A stretch of 64,000 bases of DNA. Source: Olavius algarvensis associated proteobacterium Delta 3 (GTDB taxonomy: Bacteria > Desulfobacterota > Desulfobacteria > Desulfobacterales > CAFBRK01). Positions 52,099 through 62,150 of the stretch are shown in pieces. The stretch is from the NCBI GenBank assembly GCA_903231505.1, contig CAFBRK010000039.1:1-64000 (forward strand). Direction: 5' to 3'. Each line of letters begins with the position of its first letter. Positions within the stretch are counted from its first letter, which is position 1. A program made the position numbers and the translations under genes. Under the pieces are notes generated by a model. The model saw only the letters and a list, made by a program, of their open reading frames with translations. It made no database searches and was not told where the DNA came from.

Positions 52099-52383
52099 AT
52101 GGCGTTGACCAAAAATGATATCATTACCCGGATTCATGACTTGGGGTTTACCAAGAAGAAATCGGTCGAGGCCATCGAATCGTTACTACACAACATAAAG
52201 CGGAATCTTGCCCAGGGCGATGAAGTCCTGATCTCTGGGTTTGGAAAGTTCTGTATCAAGCAGAAAAAACCGAGAAGAGGCCGCAACCCGGCCACCGGAA
52301 ACGATCTGCTTCTCAGGGAACGCACGGTGGTCACCTTCAAATGCTCCGGCAAGCTGAGGGACAAGATCAATCAAACCTACTAG
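52099..52383 (+). CDS. Integration host factor alpha-like protein
   Basis: 94 aa of the HU/IHF family. Starts MALTKNDIITRIHDLGFTKK, has ISGFGKFCIKQKKPRRGRNP, and ends with the arm NPATGNDLLLRERTVVTFKC. GGFGxF-like core and longer C-terminus favour IHF alpha over HU. GAGGAGGCAAC ribosome-binding site. Sigma-54 activators such as the NtrC-type regulator at 60659 often need IHF, but no direct link is shown here. Confidence 0.88.
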   Translation: MALTKNDIITRIHDLGFTKKKSVEAIESLLHNIKRNLAQGDEVLISGFGKFCIKQKKPRRGRNPATGNDLLLRERTVVTFKCSGKLRDKINQTY

Positions 52384-52499
52384 GGAGGAGCTGGAAGCAG
52401 TGGCGAGAACCTCGGTGTTCGCTCCTGCCGGTTCATTCCTATCACCATGATCTAAATCCCATACTGTTTGGATTTTTAGTTATTTGGCTTTGGGATTTT

Positions 52500-52535
52500 G
52501 TTTCGGATTTCGGATTTCGGATTCCGAGCTTCGAG
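52500..52535. repeat. CGGATTT heptamer array
   Basis: About five 7-nt units (CGGATTT, CGGATTC, CGAGCTT) between the IHF-like gene and the convergent GH13 gene. The family resembles the TTTCGAA units at 12061-12107. Confidence 0.65.
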
Positions 52536-52608
52536 ATTATTCGTGCCCGGCCGCCGAGGCTTTCATCCACCACCCATGCCTTTGTAGACTCGTTTTAGTT
52601 ACCTTACC

Positions 52609-54318
52609 CTATCCAGAGGTCAGCCATACCGACTGATAGGGGTTCAGCCGGATGGGGGCCGTGCCCTGCTCCCTGCCTGAAATCAAATCACCCATCCGAC
52701 CCGAAGTCGCCAGTTCGGGCCACGCAAGGTCGACATTTTCCGGGGTAACGTTAGTTAAGGCGTAAATGGTCTGATCCGGACAGCTGCGCACGAGAGCGAA
52801 GACACGGGGGTCCAGCGCAAGCACCCGGCAGTGGGCAGAGGGGTGAAACGCCGGCTGGCGGCGCCGGACGCGGATACGATGGGTATAGGGATAAAAAATT
52901 TGATGTCGAAGACTGGCTGGATCCTCGAGGTCTGCGATGATGTCCGATACCATCAGCTTCTCCCGGTTGATGGTTCGAGCCCGCCCGGTCGACGCCACGC
53001 CCGCTGACCAGTTTCTGGAACCCAGAATACTGTGGATGTAGATGCCCGGCATGCCGGGCATTGAAAGCTGAGCCGTTTGAGAGGCCAGAAAACGCTCGGC
53101 ATGGAACGCGTCACCAGCCGGCATGGCGTCGTCGAGCAGCGCGTCCACGTAGGTGATGTTCAGTTCATAGGGACTTTCCGAACCGTCCGGATTTCGCTTG
53201 TGCGATATCAGGCCGCCGTTTTCGACCACATGCGCCGCCAACCGGTCCAACGCATCGTCGGGAAGAATACCCTCCAACGGCCGCACACCGATGCCGTCAT
53301 GGGACGCCGTAAAATTCAAAAAGATGGTGGTGTTTGTCAACGGGTCGAGTCCTGCTGCCCATCGGGTCAATTCGGAGGCGTTCCGTGTGAGGAACGTATG
53401 CAAAAGCAACGGGGGTAGAGTGAAATTGTACACCATCTGGGCTTCATCCCGACCGTTGCCGAAATAGCTGATATTTTCATGATGGGGAACATTGGTTTCG
53501 GAAACAAGGATCACCCCCGGCGCCGCGATGTCCAGAATTGCGCGAAACAGTTTGACCACGGTATGGGTCTTCTCCAGATGGATGCAGGTGGTGCCGAGCT
53601 CTTTCCACAAATAGGCCACGGCATCGAGTCGAAGCATGGAAGCGCCCTGGCCCAGGTAAAACAACAATACCCGGACCATCCGCTCCAGGACGTCCAGGCT
53701 TTTATAGTTGAGATCGATCTGGTCGGCGCTGAAGGTCGTCCAGACGTGTACGGTCTGCCCCGGGGCTTTGCGAAATTCGGTGAGCAGGGGCAACGCCCGG
53801 GGGCGAACCACCATGGACAGGTCGGTGGCCGGATCGACCTCGATCGCCAGCCGGCTGTACCCGGGGGTCCCAGCCAGATAGTGTCGAAACCAATCGCTTT
53901 GGGCGGAAATGTGATTTAATACATAGTCGAACATCAACCTGAAGTTTTCCTTCAGTTCGGAAACACCCCGCCACGTGCCGATCTCCGGGTCCACCCGGTA
54001 GAAATCGGTCACGGAGAAACCGTCATCCGAAGAATACGGATAAAACGGTAGAATGTGGATCGCAGAAAACACATCCTTGAAATACGTGTCGGCGAAGCGC
54101 TTCAAGGTTGCCAGGGGCATTTCACCGGACTGCCGAATCGAATCACCATAGGTAATCACGATGACATCCGATTCGGAAAAGAATGCACGAGCCTTGTCGG
54201 AAACCGGATTTTTGGGAAATGCATCCAGAAGCGGAAAAATACGCTCAGCCGCGAGTCTCCCATCCCGGTCTCCGTAAATTTGCACCAGTAGATCCCTTAC
54301 CTCGTTGCGTTGATCCAT
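52609..54318 (-). CDS. GH13 sugar phosphorylase (sucrose / glucosylglycerate phosphorylase type)
   Basis: Cytosolic enzyme of glycoside hydrolase family 13, subfamily 18 type, which phosphorolyses an alpha-glucoside to glucose 1-phosphate. 569 aa from the ATG at 54318 (GAGGGG upstream). Signatures: IHILPFYPYSSDDGFSVTDF (about 62-81), the nucleophile Asp in MLRLDAVAYLWKELG, acid/base Glu in ILVSETNVPHHEN, and FTASHDGIGVRP. Sucrose, glucosylglycerate or glucosylglycerol could be the substrate; solute recycling is plausible in anaerobes. Divergent from fabH. Confidence 0.85.
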   Translation of the reverse strand: MDQRNEVRDLLVQIYGDRDGRLAAERIFPLLDAFPKNPVSDKARAFFSESDVIVITYGDSIRQSGEMPLATLKRFADTYFKDVFSAIHILPFYPYSSDDGFSVTDFYRVDPEIGTWRGVSELKENFRLMFDYVLNHISAQSDWFRHYLAGTPGYSRLAIEVDPATDLSMVVRPRALPLLTEFRKAPGQTVHVWTTFSADQIDLNYKSLDVLERMVRVLLFYLGQGASMLRLDAVAYLWKELGTTCIHLEKTHTVVKLFRAILDIAAPGVILVSETNVPHHENISYFGNGRDEAQMVYNFTLPPLLLHTFLTRNASELTRWAAGLDPLTNTTIFLNFTASHDGIGVRPLEGILPDDALDRLAAHVVENGGLISHKRNPDGSESPYELNITYVDALLDDAMPAGDAFHAERFLASQTAQLSMPGMPGIYIHSILGSRNWSAGVASTGRARTINREKLMVSDIIADLEDPASLRHQIFYPYTHRIRVRRRQPAFHPSAHCRVLALDPRVFALVRSCPDQTIYALTNVTPENVDLAWPELATSGRMGDLISGREQGTAPIRLNPYQSVWLTSG

Positions 54319-54523
54319 CGCCTGCCCCTCTTTTTCATCCGGTTCGTGTTCCAGGATAGAATGCACTATAGCAGTATTCCGGAGCCGGTAACAAGTTCTC
54401 GATCCGGGCAAGAAAATATTGCGTCATCCGTGTTTTTATGCTAGGGCTGTTGGACTTTATGTCGGGGCATTTCAATTATTTGAGACATTTATGGAAATTC
54501 CGGGATCATCTGGAGGATCGGTT

Positions 54524-55513
54524 ATGAACGCAATCATTTCCGCTGTCGGTCATTACGTGCCGGAGACGCGGTTGACCAATGCGGACCTGGAAAAATTGGT
54601 CGATACCAGTGACGAGTGGATCATGTCCCGAACGGGTATCAAAGAACGCCGGATACTCGACACGAAAAAGGGAACCTCCCATATGGCGGTCAAAGCGGCG
54701 GAAATGGTCCTTGCCCAAAGGGGTATTTCCCCCGAAGAGATCGATGTGCTCCTGACGGCCACGGTGACTCCGGATCTGCTGGTCCCGAGTATGGCGGCGG
54801 TCGTCCAACGGGAATTGGGCGCCACCCGGTGCTGGGGCTATGATCTCAACGGTGGATGTACTGGTTTTCTCTGCGCCTTCACCACCGCCGCACAGTTTAT
54901 CGAGTCCGGCAGGTATCGGAAGGTTCTGGTGATCGGGGCGGACAAGATGAGCGCCATCATTGACTACGAAGACCGAAACACCTGCATCCTTTTCGGGGAC
55001 GGGGCCGGTGCGGTGCTGGTGGAACCCTCCGACGATGACGATACCGGTGTGAAAGACTTTATTCTCCATATGGACGGCAGCGGGGAAGATTACTTGTATA
55101 TGACCGGCGGCGGAAGCCGGCACCCGGCCTCCCTGAGTACGGTCAACGACAAGATGCATTACCTCTATCAGGATGGCCGCACGGTTTACAAACATGCCGT
55201 CAATGGGATGGCCGACGTTTTTCTCCGGGTTCTTGAAAGAAACGGGTTGAGCGGTGAGGATGTGAATCTGTTTATCCCCCACCAAGCCAACTACCGGATC
55301 ATCGACGCGGTGGCCAAAAAGGTCGGCATTTCCAAAGACAGGGTGATGATCAACGTGCACAAATATGGCAATACGACCGCCGGTACCATTCCCATTGCGT
55401 TGTCCGAAGCGCACCAGGAAAACCGGATGAAATATGAGGACTGGGTCGTCATGGCCGCTTTCGGGGCCGGATTTACCTGGGGGAGCGTGCTGCTGAAATG
55501 GGCACTGAAGTGA
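54524..55513 (+). CDS. fabH: 3-oxoacyl-ACP synthase III (FabH)
   Basis: Initiates fatty acid synthesis by condensing acetyl-CoA (or a branched primer) with malonyl-ACP. 329 aa from the ATG at 54524, which has CTGGAGGATCGGTT in front; the frame is open 35 codons upstream without resemblance. Catalytic Cys112 in DLNGGCTGFLCAF, His in LFIPHQANYRI and Asn in HKYGNTTAGTIPIAL are all present. DTSDEWIMSRTGIKERRI is the typical N-terminal motif. No other fatty-acid gene is nearby. Confidence 0.94.
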   Translation: MNAIISAVGHYVPETRLTNADLEKLVDTSDEWIMSRTGIKERRILDTKKGTSHMAVKAAEMVLAQRGISPEEIDVLLTATVTPDLLVPSMAAVVQRELGATRCWGYDLNGGCTGFLCAFTTAAQFIESGRYRKVLVIGADKMSAIIDYEDRNTCILFGDGAGAVLVEPSDDDDTGVKDFILHMDGSGEDYLYMTGGGSRHPASLSTVNDKMHYLYQDGRTVYKHAVNGMADVFLRVLERNGLSGEDVNLFIPHQANYRIIDAVAKKVGISKDRVMINVHKYGNTTAGTIPIALSEAHQENRMKYEDWVVMAAFGAGFTWGSVLLKWALK

Positions 55514-56010
55514 CCGGACGGCGCCCGGCGGTGACACCCTGCGCCGTCACGATTAAGGTCTCGCCCGAACGAAGCAGTTTTTAAGAATCCGCCATGAGCT
55601 GAAAGCCGTTTGGTACATGCTCGATTCCTTCTATGCCGGTAATCACGCCAAAACTTTCAGACCAGAGGGGCGGTGGCAGTTTAAATCCGATGTAAGAAAC
55701 GGTCGATACGCATCGCCGGCCTCGATATCCGCCGAGACGACACTGGCGCCCATCTCACGTCATTTCGCAGCACCCCCCCATTCCCCCCGGGCGCATCGCG
55801 CATCCGTTTTCCCGCCCGTGAAGCAATGCACGGGGTATGCCCCGTCTATCCAAAAGCATTACATTTTGGTATAATTATAGGTACCGAATGCGATCGGCGT
55901 ACTGTTATAACCACCACAATCAGACCTTTATAGCAGTTGCCAAAAATATGTTCCGATTCAAGGCAGGGTCCAGGTTTCGCAACGGAATTCTGACAATCGC
56001 TATAGAGAGC
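55514..56010. other. 497-nt gap between fabH and the OmpA-domain gene
   Basis: A perfect -10 hexamer TATAAT lies at 55870-55875, but no good -35 stands 16-18 nt upstream. Transcription from there would start near 55883, so any start codon before that is unlikely. Otherwise nothing recognisable. Confidence 0.45.
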
Positions 56011-57258
56011 ATGCCACCGGTAAAATACACAACATCGGGCAGAAAGAGACGGACCAGGGCGAGGGTTTACCTGAGATTCGGTTTAACCGCCGGTCTTGTG
56101 ATCACCCTCGCCCTAACGGCGTTTACAGCAAACACGCAAGCAGCGGCACCGAATCAATCCCCCCTGCCCTTTGAGACAGCGATCCGATCGACATTTAATA
56201 AGCTTATCGACGATGTCCGGAAGGACCTTGGGAATACCAGCGGTCCGGAAGAGATGGTTATCGTCCTGGATCTCTTTTCGGATGAAGACACCGGGGAAAT
56301 TCCTCGGGTGAGTCAACGGATCCAATCGGTCATGCTGGACGAGGCGACCCGCCGGTTCTTCGAATTTCGCGTGGCTCGATTCACGCTGGAAGAATCCCGA
56401 AATGCCGATTACATGATCCGCGGATCGATCCATTTGGGAGCTACCGAAACCAAGGATATCATTATTTATCGGGTTTCGGCGGAGGTCATTGACGCCTGGA
56501 ACATGAACACGATCGGAACTGCCCGGAAGTGGGTTTCCGATCCGGAACTCGATTATAACCCGCTGGCATTGTACCATGATAATCCGTTCTATGACCCGGC
56601 CTATTTCCAGCGAAAAAAAGTCAAGGGAGAGGTCGGCAACATCGGTTCGACCGCCCATCCCATCTACTCGATGGAGACCCTGGCACTGCTTCGGGATGCA
56701 ACCTCGGCATATGAGCGCAGGAACTATCAAAACGCCCTTGCCTTGTTCTCAGATGCGGCAGCGCGGGCGGACGGTCAGACCCTCCTGATCTTAACCGGGC
56801 TATATCTCACAAACTTCCGCCTAGGCCGTTTAACCGAAGCAGATAGCACGTTTACCCGGATCATCGACATCGGTGTGAAAAGATACGGTAAGATTACTGT
56901 CCGGTTCTTGTTTCGGAAGAATTCTGTGGATTTCTGGGAAGGCGATGTGGCTACGGCGCGCTACGGGGCTTGGCTTGGCAGAATCGGTGAGTACTTCTAT
57001 CAAAGAGAGGATTGCCTTCGCATTGTCGGCCATTCCAGCAATTCAGGGCCAGAACCCTGGAACGAGCAGCTGTCAGTGCTTCGCGCAGAACAAATTCAGT
57101 ATCTTCTGAGAGGCAGCCTTCCCGGTGTCAAAAAACGAACACTGGCAACCGGCGTGGGATCGAGGGAAAATGTGGTGGGCATCGGCACCGACGACGAGCG
57201 GGACGCCCTGGATCGGCGAGTAGAACTCATCCCGGTAGTCTGCAAAGAGTTGGAATGA
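56011..57258 (+). CDS. OmpA-domain outer-membrane protein with FlgO-like and TPR-like regions
   Basis: About 415 aa from the ATG at 56011; earlier in-frame ATGs at 55837, 55888 and 55948 exist, and the first precedes the TATAAT box. A basic stretch precedes one hydrophobic signal segment (FGLTAGLVITLALTAFTANT), with likely cleavage after TQAAA. Residues about 45-210 resemble an FlgO/CsgG-like domain (MVIVLDLFSDEDTGEIPRVS, then ADYMIRGSIHLGATETKDII). A helical repeat region (YERRNYQNALALFSDAAARA) looks TPR-like. The C-terminus is an OmpA-like peptidoglycan-binding domain (RIVGHSSNSGPEPWNEQLSV, LRAEQIQYLL, RRVELIPVV). The name is approximate. Confidence 0.72.
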   Translation: MPPVKYTTSGRKRRTRARVYLRFGLTAGLVITLALTAFTANTQAAAPNQSPLPFETAIRSTFNKLIDDVRKDLGNTSGPEEMVIVLDLFSDEDTGEIPRVSQRIQSVMLDEATRRFFEFRVARFTLEESRNADYMIRGSIHLGATETKDIIIYRVSAEVIDAWNMNTIGTARKWVSDPELDYNPLALYHDNPFYDPAYFQRKKVKGEVGNIGSTAHPIYSMETLALLRDATSAYERRNYQNALALFSDAAARADGQTLLILTGLYLTNFRLGRLTEADSTFTRIIDIGVKRYGKITVRFLFRKNSVDFWEGDVATARYGAWLGRIGEYFYQREDCLRIVGHSSNSGPEPWNEQLSVLRAEQIQYLLRGSLPGVKKRTLATGVGSRENVVGIGTDDERDALDRRVELIPVVCKELE

Positions 57259-57277
57259 CATACCAGATCAGACAGAT

Positions 57278-58429
57278 CTACCCCACGGCCCTTGCCGCCA
57301 TGGAATAAATCGACCCAGAGGAGGGGGACGTGATCACGGCCTCAGTGCATTGCTCCAACGATGCGAAATACTCTTCTTTGAGCGAATCCATTAACTCTTT
57401 TACCGATATGATTTCCTGAATCCGGTACGCATTTTTTCCGGCAAAGGCGAATCCGCGATTGAATCTGCCCTTTCGGGCATTTCCGAGGGCGATGGCAATG
57501 CAGTAAGGACTGGTTTCCCGGTTACAGGTCTTGATGCAGTGATACGGGCATTTGAACGGTTTCCGTTTTCCCTGGCTGACCTCGTCCAGAAACGAATTTT
57601 GAACAGCCCTTCCCGGCAGGCCCACCGGACTTTTGATGATGACCATATCTTCTTTTGTGGATGCCACGTACACCTGCTTGAACGCCTCATCCGCATCGCA
57701 TTCATGTGTTGCCACAAAACGGGTCCCCATCTGCACGCCGGCCGCCCCAACTTCCAGGAACCGGTGGATGTCCCGGCCGGTAAAAATACCACCTGCCGAA
57801 ATGACCGGGATTGGAGTCGAGTTCCTGGCTTCAAAGGGTTTTACGGCTTCGATGACATCCAGGACCAGATGTTCCAGGGAAAAGGCCGGGTCGTCGATCT
57901 GTTCCGATTTGAATCCAATATGTCCCCCGGCTTTAGGTCCCTCGACGACGAACCCGTCCGGCAGATAATCAAACCGGGACAGCCATTTTTTACACAGGAT
58001 CATTGCCGCTCGACCAGACGATACGATCGGCACAAGGCTGGTTTTGGAGCCGTCCGGAAGATAGCTGGGAAGGTCAAGGGGCAGACCAGCCCCCGCAAAG
58101 ATGATATCGATGCCCTCCTCAATCGATGTGCGGACCATATCGCCGAAATTGGTCAGCGCTACCATGATGTTAACGCCGAGAACACCCCGGGTCATTTTTT
58201 TTCGTGCCCTGCGGATTTCCCGTTTCAACACCCGGATGTTGGCCCCATCCGGGTCTGTCGCGATATCCGGCTCGTGAATACCCGGCATGGCCGCTGCGAT
58301 GACGCCGATGCCGCCTTGATTGGCGACCGCGGAGGAGAGACCGGAGAGAGAAATTCCGACGCCCATGCCCCCCTGGATAATCGGTAATGTACTGACATGA
58401 CTTCCTATTTTTAATGACGGCATATTCAT
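57278..58429 (-). CDS. Nitronate monooxygenase / 2-nitropropane dioxygenase-like flavoenzyme
   Basis: 383 aa from the ATG at 58429 (GGAGG 9 nt upstream); the open upstream extension is not family-like. FMN-binding TIM barrel: IIQGGMGVGISLSGLSSAVA (about 16-35), NIMVALTNFGDMVRTSIEEG, FVVEGPKAGGHIGF (catalytic region), IPVISAGGIFTGRDIHRFLE and GAAGVQMGTRFVATHECDAD. A C-terminal part has four cysteines spaced like CPYHCIKTC...C. Family members oxidise nitronates, but FabK-type enoyl-ACP reductases share the fold, so the substrate is open. It is convergent with the OmpA-domain gene. Confidence 0.85.
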   Translation of the reverse strand: MNMPSLKIGSHVSTLPIIQGGMGVGISLSGLSSAVANQGGIGVIAAAMPGIHEPDIATDPDGANIRVLKREIRRARKKMTRGVLGVNIMVALTNFGDMVRTSIEEGIDIIFAGAGLPLDLPSYLPDGSKTSLVPIVSSGRAAMILCKKWLSRFDYLPDGFVVEGPKAGGHIGFKSEQIDDPAFSLEHLVLDVIEAVKPFEARNSTPIPVISAGGIFTGRDIHRFLEVGAAGVQMGTRFVATHECDADEAFKQVYVASTKEDMVIIKSPVGLPGRAVQNSFLDEVSQGKRKPFKCPYHCIKTCNRETSPYCIAIALGNARKGRFNRGFAFAGKNAYRIQEIISVKELMDSLKEEYFASLEQCTEAVITSPSSGSIYSMAARAVG

Positions 58430-58674
58430 TAGGGTTTGCCTCCGAATCCTGAAAGGAAACGTCACCGGGGTTCTGATGCGGCGCACTGCACCCGCTGGCG
58501 GAGATCCGATCGTCATAAAATTGAACACGAGACCGCCACGCACCGGCGATCAATGACTTGATTTTAGAAAATAAGCGGGACCAAGACAAGCCGGGCGCGC
58601 TGTTTTACAAAAGTTTTACAAATGGTGGTTTTTAACATCCGCGGAAACGATATCATGGTGTGCCCGGGCGGGGG

Positions 58675-59403
58675 CTAAGGTGGAGGGGCAGCATCAAACA
58701 TGTAGCCTACCGAGCGGATGCTTTTGAAGTACCTGGGGTTTTTCGGATCTGTTTCGAAATATTTTCTCAGACGGACCACGAAATTATCCACCGTCCGGCT
58801 TGTCACTTGCCGCGTATATCCCCAGCCGACCTCGAGGAGCTTTGCCCGGGAAAGCGGTTTACCACAGTTTACGATAAAGAGCTTGAGAAGCCGCAGCTCC
58901 TGGTCTGTCAGGGCGATCTCACCCTGCCGGCAATCGGCAGTGCCTGTTTCAAAATCAATGGTATTTTCCCCGAAGACGTACCTGGTCATGACCATTTCTG
59001 TCGATGCGCTCACCCCAGCGCTCCAGTCCGCGCGCTTTAGAAGGCGGTCCGCCCGGAGCAGGAATTCCTCAAGGTTAAATGGTTTGGGCAAGTAATCATC
59101 CACACCGTAGGAAAGCCCTTTGATAATGTCATCGGATGCAGCTTTGGCCGAAAGAATCAAGATGGGAACCCGTTCATCCTCCAGACGGATAGCCTGGAGA
59201 ACCGACAATCCATCAATGCCGGGCAACATAACATCCAGCACGATGAGGTCCGGTCGCTCCTGTTTCCAGACCTGAAGCCCCGTCGGACCGTCATGGGCGC
59301 TGACGGTGTCATGCCCCTGAAGACCCAGATTCAATGCCAGCCCCTCTGCGATGTGCGCATCGTCTTCAATGATGAGAATGCATTTTTTCCGGTCCTTATC
59401 CAT
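58675..59403 (-). CDS. OmpR-family response regulator
   Basis: 242 aa. Receiver domain with phospho-acceptor Asp57 (PDLIVLDVMLPGIDG), the Ser/Thr position in LILSAKAASDD and the conserved Lys in VDDYLPKPFNLEE. A winged-helix DNA-binding domain from about 140 (ALTDQELRLLKLFIVNCGKP, then VDNFVVRLRKYFETDPKNPR and SIRSVGYMF). It starts 39 nt after the histidine kinase gene on the same strand and forms a standard pair with it. Confidence 0.94.
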   Translation of the reverse strand: MDKDRKKCILIIEDDAHIAEGLALNLGLQGHDTVSAHDGPTGLQVWKQERPDLIVLDVMLPGIDGLSVLQAIRLEDERVPILILSAKAASDDIIKGLSYGVDDYLPKPFNLEEFLLRADRLLKRADWSAGVSASTEMVMTRYVFGENTIDFETGTADCRQGEIALTDQELRLLKLFIVNCGKPLSRAKLLEVGWGYTRQVTSRTVDNFVVRLRKYFETDPKNPRYFKSIRSVGYMFDAAPPP

Positions 59404-59442
59404 GGGAAACCCTTGTCCTCAACCTGTCATCATGCCGATTCG

Positions 59443-60402
59443 CTATACGATAATACGTCCGGGCAGTTTCAGGGTAAATGCCGATCCTCGGCCTTTTCCC
59501 TCGCTGGTTGCAGTGACTTTCCACTTGTGAATGTGGGCGATGGTCCGCACCAGGAAGAGGCCAAGTCCGCTCCCTTTGGCGCTCATCTTGTCCACTTCGC
59601 CGACCTGGTAAAACTTTCTGAAAATCTTCCGCTTCTCGCTTCTTTCGAATCCAATGCCGTTGTCCTGAAAACAGATCTGGAGATTTCGCTTCCCGGGCAC
59701 GAGCCGGATGTCGATCTCGGGGGGGGCCGAATCATTGTAGATGATGGCATTTGTCATCAGGTTCATCAACAGCATCTCAATCAGAGGCGGGTTGATCCGG
59801 TAGTTGGGAAGCCGCTGGTCCACCGGGTGGACGCGGATAATCGCGTCCGGAAACAGATGACTGTTGTCGTTTACAAAACCGTCTATGAACTCGACCATAT
59901 TCACCGAAACAAACTCATGCTCATAGCTTTTGCTTTCGATCCTGGACAGATTCAGGATACGGTTGATATTGTCCGACAGTCGGCCGACGTCCGCAATCAT
60001 ATACTGAATGTATTTGAGCTGATCGGACCTGGGCAGTTGATGCTTTGAGAATGTTTGCAAATACAGCTTCAGGGACGTCACCGGGGTTTTCAGTTCATGG
60101 GTAAAATTGTTGATGAAATTGTTTTGTAAACGATATAGCTGAAATGATTTTTGGCCATATACAAAGATGCTGAAGATCCCCATCAAGATCGCCTCGACCA
60201 GCAAAGAGAGGACCATGATGACCACCCAGGTCTCGGCGGCCATGAACTGGGCCGCATCCAGGTTGAATCGGTCCACCACAGCCCGCAAACCGACACTGGC
60301 CTCCATATACCAGTAGATATACAGAAACAGGGATGTCCCGAGGGCGACGATGGACAGGATGAAAATAAGAATCGGATGTAGAAACCATCTGGGTGATTTC
60401 AT
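59443..60402 (-). CDS. Sensor histidine kinase with two membrane helices
   Basis: 319 aa. First membrane helix about 9-30, a short periplasmic loop (about 32-57) and a second helix about 58-82. The H box NFTHELKTPVTSLKL has His102, and the N box is MNLMTNAIIYND. G1 is DNGIGFERSEK and G2 is KGSGLGLFLVRTIAHIHKW. The periplasmic part is too small for a known ligand domain. There is no HAMP domain in view. It pairs with the downstream OmpR-type regulator. Confidence 0.92.
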   Translation of the reverse strand: MKSPRWFLHPILIFILSIVALGTSLFLYIYWYMEASVGLRAVVDRFNLDAAQFMAAETWVVIMVLSLLVEAILMGIFSIFVYGQKSFQLYRLQNNFINNFTHELKTPVTSLKLYLQTFSKHQLPRSDQLKYIQYMIADVGRLSDNINRILNLSRIESKSYEHEFVSVNMVEFIDGFVNDNSHLFPDAIIRVHPVDQRLPNYRINPPLIEMLLMNLMTNAIIYNDSAPPEIDIRLVPGKRNLQICFQDNGIGFERSEKRKIFRKFYQVGEVDKMSAKGSGLGLFLVRTIAHIHKWKVTATSEGKGRGSAFTLKLPGRIIV

Positions 60403-60507
60403 GGCGGCTCGGACTTCGTCGGCTTGGGGATAGACGGCGTCAGGTGTTTATAGCAGGTTTTGCCGAAGGTGGGAACCGTCCGGGGGGAATCCGGATATGA
60501 ACCTGTT

Positions 60508-60577
60508 CGGTATCGGAATCGAGACAGAATGGCCAACTTCGACGCCGATACCGATTCCGAACCCGATTCCGATACCG
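60508..60577. repeat. Inverted CCGATA-type hexamer arms
   Basis: CGGTATCGGAATCG (60508-60521) is the exact reverse complement of 60564-60577. The right side is a run of CCGATT/CCGATA/CCGAAC hexamers (60545-60580). It lies in the 256-nt gap between the NtrC-type regulator and the OmpR/kinase pair. Confidence 0.75.
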
Positions 60578-60658
60578 ATGACTCGGCAACTTTCAACCAC
60601 GTCAACACGCCACAAATCGGAACGGAATTCTGAGAAAAGATTTCATGCAATGTTTGGG

Positions 60659-62065
60659 CTAAAGGTCGATGTTGTAGGCTTTTATTTTCGTCAACAAACT
60701 AGGATGACTGATTTCCAGCAGTTTCGAGGCCTGGGTCCGGTTTCCCCCGGTCGCTGTCAGGGCTCTGACAATCAGGTGTTTTTCCAGCGATTTTTGAGCA
60801 GTCTTCAACGAGAATCCATCAAACATCGTGTCAAAGCTCTCGACCTGGACGGCAGTACCCAGATCCGGGGGGAAGTGCTCCGGCGTTAGAATCGGCTCCT
60901 CGGCCAACACCACCGCCCGTTCCAGGACGTTTTCCAGTTCGCGCACATTCCCCGGCCAGTGGTGTTGTTGCAGAAGCTTCATTGCGGCCGGGGTAATCCC
61001 CTTTGTGTCCTTTGAAAATTTTTCATTAAATATGTTGATAAAATGTTGGCACAGCAAGGGGATATCCTCGGCCCAGTCCCGCAGCGGCGGGACGATGATG
61101 TGCACCACGTTCAACCGATAATACAGATCTTCCCGAAAATTACCGTTGGCGACTTCCTCTTCGAGGTTTTTGGCTGTGGCAGCAATGACCCGTACATCGA
61201 TTTTTCGAGTTTTGGAGTCACCCACCAGACGGATTTCGTTTTCCTGAAGCACCCGTAGCAGCTTGACCTGAAGGGACAAGGGCAGTTCGCCGATTTCATC
61301 CAGGAAAATGGTGCCGCCGTGAGCCTCTTCGAACAATCCCTTTTTGTTTCGGTCGGCTCCCGTAAAGGCGCCCTTCTTGTGCCCGAACAGCTCGCTTTCG
61401 AGCAGATTTTCAGGAATGGAGCCGCAGTTCACCGGGACCAGGGGGACACGGGCCCTGTCTCCTTTGTCATGGATGCCTCGAGCCATCAATTCCTTTCCGG
61501 TGCCGCTCTCACCGGTAATCAACACCGTCGTATTGTAGGCCGCCACCTTCTCGGCCAGGCGGAATACGCCTTGCAGGACCGGACTGCGGCCCACCATATT
61601 CCCGAAGCTGTAACTCTCCTGAATCCGGCGTATCCGTTCCTTGAGCCAGCGGTTTTCCCGCTTCAGGCTTTCCCGTTCTTCAGCCTTTCGCAGGGTGAGC
61701 AACACCTCGTCCGGCTTGAAAGGCTTTGAGATAAAATCGTAGGCGCCCTCTTTCATGGCCTCCACAGCCGTATCGATGGTTCCAAACGCAGACATCATGA
61801 TCACTGTCGATTCCCAGAGTTTGTCCCTGGCCGTTGACAGAAACTCCATGCCGGTCATACCCGGCATTTTCAGGTCGCAGAGGATGAAATCGTACATGGT
61901 CTGATCCACGATGCGCAGCGCATCCGTTCCGTCGGCAGCGGTATCGACCAGGTACCCGGCCTTTTTCAAAATCGTTGACAGCATGTGGCGCATGTTCGCC
62001 TCATCGTCAATGATCAACAATCGCTTTGGCGCAGTCAGGGAAATATCCATGTTTTTTCCAGCCAT
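60659..62065 (-). CDS. Sigma-54-dependent response regulator (NtrC family)
   Basis: 468 aa from the ATG at 62065 (GAGGCATCCC upstream). Receiver domain with Asp64 in [13 protein letters not shown] and [10 protein letters not shown]. The AAA+ domain has Walker [10 protein letters not shown] (about 184-192), the sigma-54-contacting GAFTGA (about 232-237) and Walker [15 protein letters not shown] Fis-type HTH lies at the C-terminus ([20 protein letters not shown]). It activates sigma-54 promoters when phosphorylated, presumably by the membrane kinase encoded upstream on the same strand across a repeat-filled 272-nt gap. Confidence 0.95.
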   Translation of the reverse strand: MAGKNMDISLTAPKRLLIIDDEANMRHMLSTILKKAGYLVDTAADGTDALRIVDQTMYDFILCDLKMPGMTGMEFLSTARDKLWESTVIMMSAFGTIDTAVEAMKEGAYDFISKPFKPDEVLLTLRKAEERESLKRENRWLKERIRRIQESYSFGNMVGRSPVLQGVFRLAEKVAAYNTTVLITGESGTGKELMARGIHDKGDRARVPLVPVNCGSIPENLLESELFGHKKGAFTGADRNKKGLFEEAHGGTIFLDEIGELPLSLQVKLLRVLQENEIRLVGDSKTRKIDVRVIAATAKNLEEEVANGNFREDLYYRLNVVHIIVPPLRDWAEDIPLLCQHFINIFNEKFSKDTKGITPAAMKLLQQHHWPGNVRELENVLERAVVLAEEPILTPEHFPPDLGTAVQVESFDTMFDGFSLKTAQKSLEKHLIVRALTATGGNRTQASKLLEISHPSLLTKIKAYNIDL

Positions 62066-62150
62066 GGGATGCCTCTTTACATACAATGTCGGTTTTTCTC
62101 GAAATTACGTCGAGAAGAAAGGGTACGATTTCTCTCCCCTGCGTATAGTT

